Positions 7,046 through 8,505 of a stretch of DNA of 8,505 nucleotides are shown here, piece after piece (within the stretch, counting starts at the first letter, position 1; the number at the start of each line of letters is the position of its first letter). Source of the DNA: an uncultured Bacteroidales bacterium (GTDB taxonomy: Bacteria; Bacteroidota; Bacteroidia; Bacteroidales; UBA932); assembly GCA_937901105.1 (NCBI GenBank), contig CALCHD010000219.1:1-8505 (forward strand), given 5' to 3'. A program made the translations under genes and the position numbers. The notes below the pieces were generated by a model. That model was not told the origin of the DNA. It ran no database searches and saw only the letters and a list, made by a program, of their open reading frames with translations.

Positions 7046-7648
7046 ATGCCTAGAGTAAGTTCTAAAGACAAATATACTGTACAGGTATTTGAGCTGTTCA
7101 AGCAATATGGGCTGTCTCTCAATATGGAGCAGATAGCCCAGAAGCTTGGGCTTACCAAAAAGACACTGTACAACAACTTTACGAGCAAACAGGAACTTAT
7201 AAACACTGTTGTAAATCATTTCTATGCCTCGTTGGAGAGGGATATGAGATTTGTAATTGACAATAGTGACAATGCCATAGAGGCGATGTTCAGCGTTTCC
7301 AGAATCATTACAAACCATATTGCTGAACTTGGCCACGTATTTCTCAAGGATATATCCATCTATAATGCCTGTGATGAAATCTTCGCATTCACAGAGAGGG
7401 TTAACTTCTATTCCAAATTCCTTGTAGAAAACCTTAACAGGGGTATTAATGAAGGGATTTTCAGGAAAGACCTCAATATGGAGTATACCACAATTTTCTA
7501 TAATTCAGCTATAGAGCGCTTCTATAGATGGAATGGTGAATTCAAGTATTTTGCCTGTGCACAGGAATACCATTGGGAACTGGTGAAACATCATCTGTAT
7601 TCTGTTGTAAACGATGATGGCAAGCTGATGCTTGAGAAATATTTGTAA
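7046..7648 (+). CDS. TetR/AcrR family transcriptional regulator
   Basis: This is a 200-residue cytoplasmic DNA-binding protein of the TetR type. The N-terminal helix-turn-helix is clear: MEQIAQKLGLTKKTLYNNF at 27-45 followed by SKQELI (47-52), the standard TetR recognition region. The C-terminal part (about 60-200) is mostly helical and would form the ligand-binding and dimer domain; it has no residues that I can tie to a ligand. The ATG is 6 bp after the lysA stop and there is no Shine-Dalgarno, so it is probably translated from the lysA transcript. The next gene, ffh, starts 25 bp later. TetR proteins usually control a divergent or adjacent gene, but here both neighbours are housekeeping genes on the same strand, so its target cannot be inferred. 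Codon use is mixed and lacks the GAG bias of lysA. Confidence 0.93.
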   Translation: MPRVSSKDKYTVQVFELFKQYGLSLNMEQIAQKLGLTKKTLYNNFTSKQELINTVVNHFYASLERDMRFVIDNSDNAIEAMFSVSRIITNHIAELGHVFLKDISIYNACDEIFAFTERVNFYSKFLVENLNRGINEGIFRKDLNMEYTTIFYNSAIERFYRWNGEFKYFACAQEYHWELVKHHLYSVVNDDGKLMLEKYL

Positions 7649-7673
7649 TTGAAAACAAGGGAGATTTTTTGAG

Positions 7674-8505
7674 ATGTTTGAAAATTTGATTGACAGACTT
7701 GAAAGTTCATTCAAGATTCTGAAAGGTGAGGGAAAGATTACTGAAATCAATGTTGCAGAAACATTGAAGGATGTTAGAAAAGCACTTCTTGACGCAGATG
7801 TAAGCTACAAGATAGCCAAAACATTCTGTGATGACGTTAAGAAGATTGCAATGGGTCAGGATGTTCTTAAAGCTGTGAAACCTAGCCAGATGATGGTTAA
7901 GATCGTCCATGACGAACTTACCAGGCTTATGGGTTCGGAGGCTACAGACATAAATATTAAGGGAGAGCCGGGCATAGTATTGGTTGCAGGTCTTCAGGGT
8001 TCGGGTAAAACCACTTTTTCCGGTAAACTTGCCCTAAACTGCAAGACTAAAAGGAATAAGAAAGTACTTCTTGTTGCAGGTGACGTATACAGGCCTGCTG
8101 CAATTGACCAGCTTAAGGTGCTTGGCACACAGATTGGCGTTGAAGTATATACAGAAGAAGGGTCAAAAGATCCTGTATCTATTGCAAAGAATGCCATTGC
8201 AAAGGCAAAATCTGAAGGATATTCACTTGTAATTGTAGATACAGCCGGACGTCTTGCAGTTGATGAGGAGATGATGAACGAGATTGCTGCTATTAAAGAG
8301 GCAATCAATCCTACAGAGACATTGTTCGTAGTTGACGAGGTGTCACTGATCGGTATCGAGGCAGGACAGCAGCACTCAACTTCATCATTCGGTTCTGGCA
8401 ATCTTCTGGAGGACCTGATTTCGTTTGTTTGTACAGGAGCGGAATGCAAGCTGATTCTGATTGGAGATTCTGCTCAGCTTCCGCCTGTGGGTCTGGATGC
8501 GAGCC
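7674..8505 (+). CDS. ffh: Ffh/SRP54 N-terminal part, continuing in frame into a RecD-like segment; runs off the right edge
   Basis: Ffh is the GTPase of the signal recognition particle, which delivers ribosomes making membrane proteins to the SecYEG translocon through FtsY. Residues 1-221 are normal Ffh. The N domain (about 1-85) begins MFENLIDRLESSFK. The G domain has the P-loop GLQGSGKTT at 106-114, DVYRPAA at 137-143, DTAGR at 189-193 and the strand ending TLFVVD at 216-221. Ffh should then read SMTGQ and continue to TKLD and the Met-rich M domain. Instead, from residue 222 the frame encodes a RecD-like helicase segment (listed separately). The frame is open to the edge (277 codons). The ATG at 7674 fits the family N-terminus and has an AGGGAG-like sequence about 11 nt upstream. 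As written, the product could not bind 4.5S RNA. The Ffh identity of the first 221 residues is secure; the reality of the junction is doubtful. Confidence 0.9.
   Translation, partial: MFENLIDRLESSFKILKGEGKITEINVAETLKDVRKALLDADVSYKIAKTFCDDVKKIAMGQDVLKAVKPSQMMVKIVHDELTRLMGSEATDINIKGEPGIVLVAGLQGSGKTTFSGKLALNCKTKRNKKVLLVAGDVYRPAAIDQLKVLGTQIGVEVYTEEGSKDPVSIAKNAIAKAKSEGYSLVIVDTAGRLAVDEEMMNEIAAIKEAINPTETLFVVDEVSLIGIEAGQQHSTSSFGSGNLLEDLISFVCTGAECKLILIGDSAQLPPVGLDAS
8337..8505 (+). other. RecD-like superfamily 1 helicase fragment fused to ffh
   Basis: The frame after Asp221 reads EVSLIG (222-227), an FGSGNLLEDLI segment, and then KLILIGDSAQLPPVG ending at residue 273. The DE-x-S pair resembles motif II (Walker B), and GDSAQLPPVG is motif III of RecD/PIF1-type superfamily 1 helicases. 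The spacing fits the Bacteroidota RecD-like helicases I know, in which an FGS-LLDDLI region lies between the two motifs. Motifs I and IV-VI are not in the window. Leucine codons here are mostly CTG, unlike the Ffh part. Confidence 0.8.

Noticed and set aside
7994..8449. 151-codon minus-strand frame
   Set aside because: It is antisense to the Ffh P-loop and G-domain motifs and crosses the Ffh/RecD-like junction without sign of its own; a shadow.

Overview
The window looks like a piece of a Bacteroidales-type (Bacteroidota) genome, about 40% GC by eye. The signs are a TonB-dependent receptor with an N-terminal carboxypeptidase-regulatory-like domain, a DUF4301 protein (a family I know mainly from Bacteroidota), promoters of the TTG/TAnnTTTG type, and mostly absent Shine-Dalgarno sequences. 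The species cannot be fixed from this stretch.

Layout. Positions 1-2386 are read on the minus strand. A small exported His/Cys-rich protein (2386-2039) is followed after 26 bp by a TonB-dependent receptor (from 2012, running off the left edge). They probably form a two-gene outer-membrane uptake unit, perhaps for a metal or metal complex. A 90-bp divergent promoter region (2387-2476) carries candidate promoters both ways and a perfect 6-6-6 inverted repeat. Everything to its right is on the plus strand. The first operon is acyl-ACP thioesterase (2477-3217), pdxB (3218-4309, starting directly after the previous stop) and a DUF4301 protein (4299-5753, overlapping pdxB by 11 bp). It ends at a clear intrinsic terminator (5770-5798). 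A second unit starts from a candidate promoter before 5882: lysA (5882-7039), a TetR-type regulator 6 bp later (7046-7648), and ffh 25 bp after that (7674 to the right edge).

How the genes fit together. The right-hand genes are mostly housekeeping: acyl-chain release, pyridoxal phosphate synthesis (PdxB), lysine/cell-wall precursor synthesis (the PLP enzyme LysA) and protein targeting (Ffh). The TetR gene sits between two of them and has no evident target here apart from possible autoregulation.

The most striking observation is at the right edge. The ffh reading frame is normal to about residue 221 and then continues in frame as a RecD-like superfamily 1 helicase segment (DE motif II and a GDSAQLPPVG motif III). 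Leucine codon use changes sharply at the junction. A chimeric assembly or a recombination product is more likely than a functional fusion, but it should be checked. I saw no RNA genes, CRISPR array, insertion sequence or phage features, and no stretch over 300 bp without a gene.
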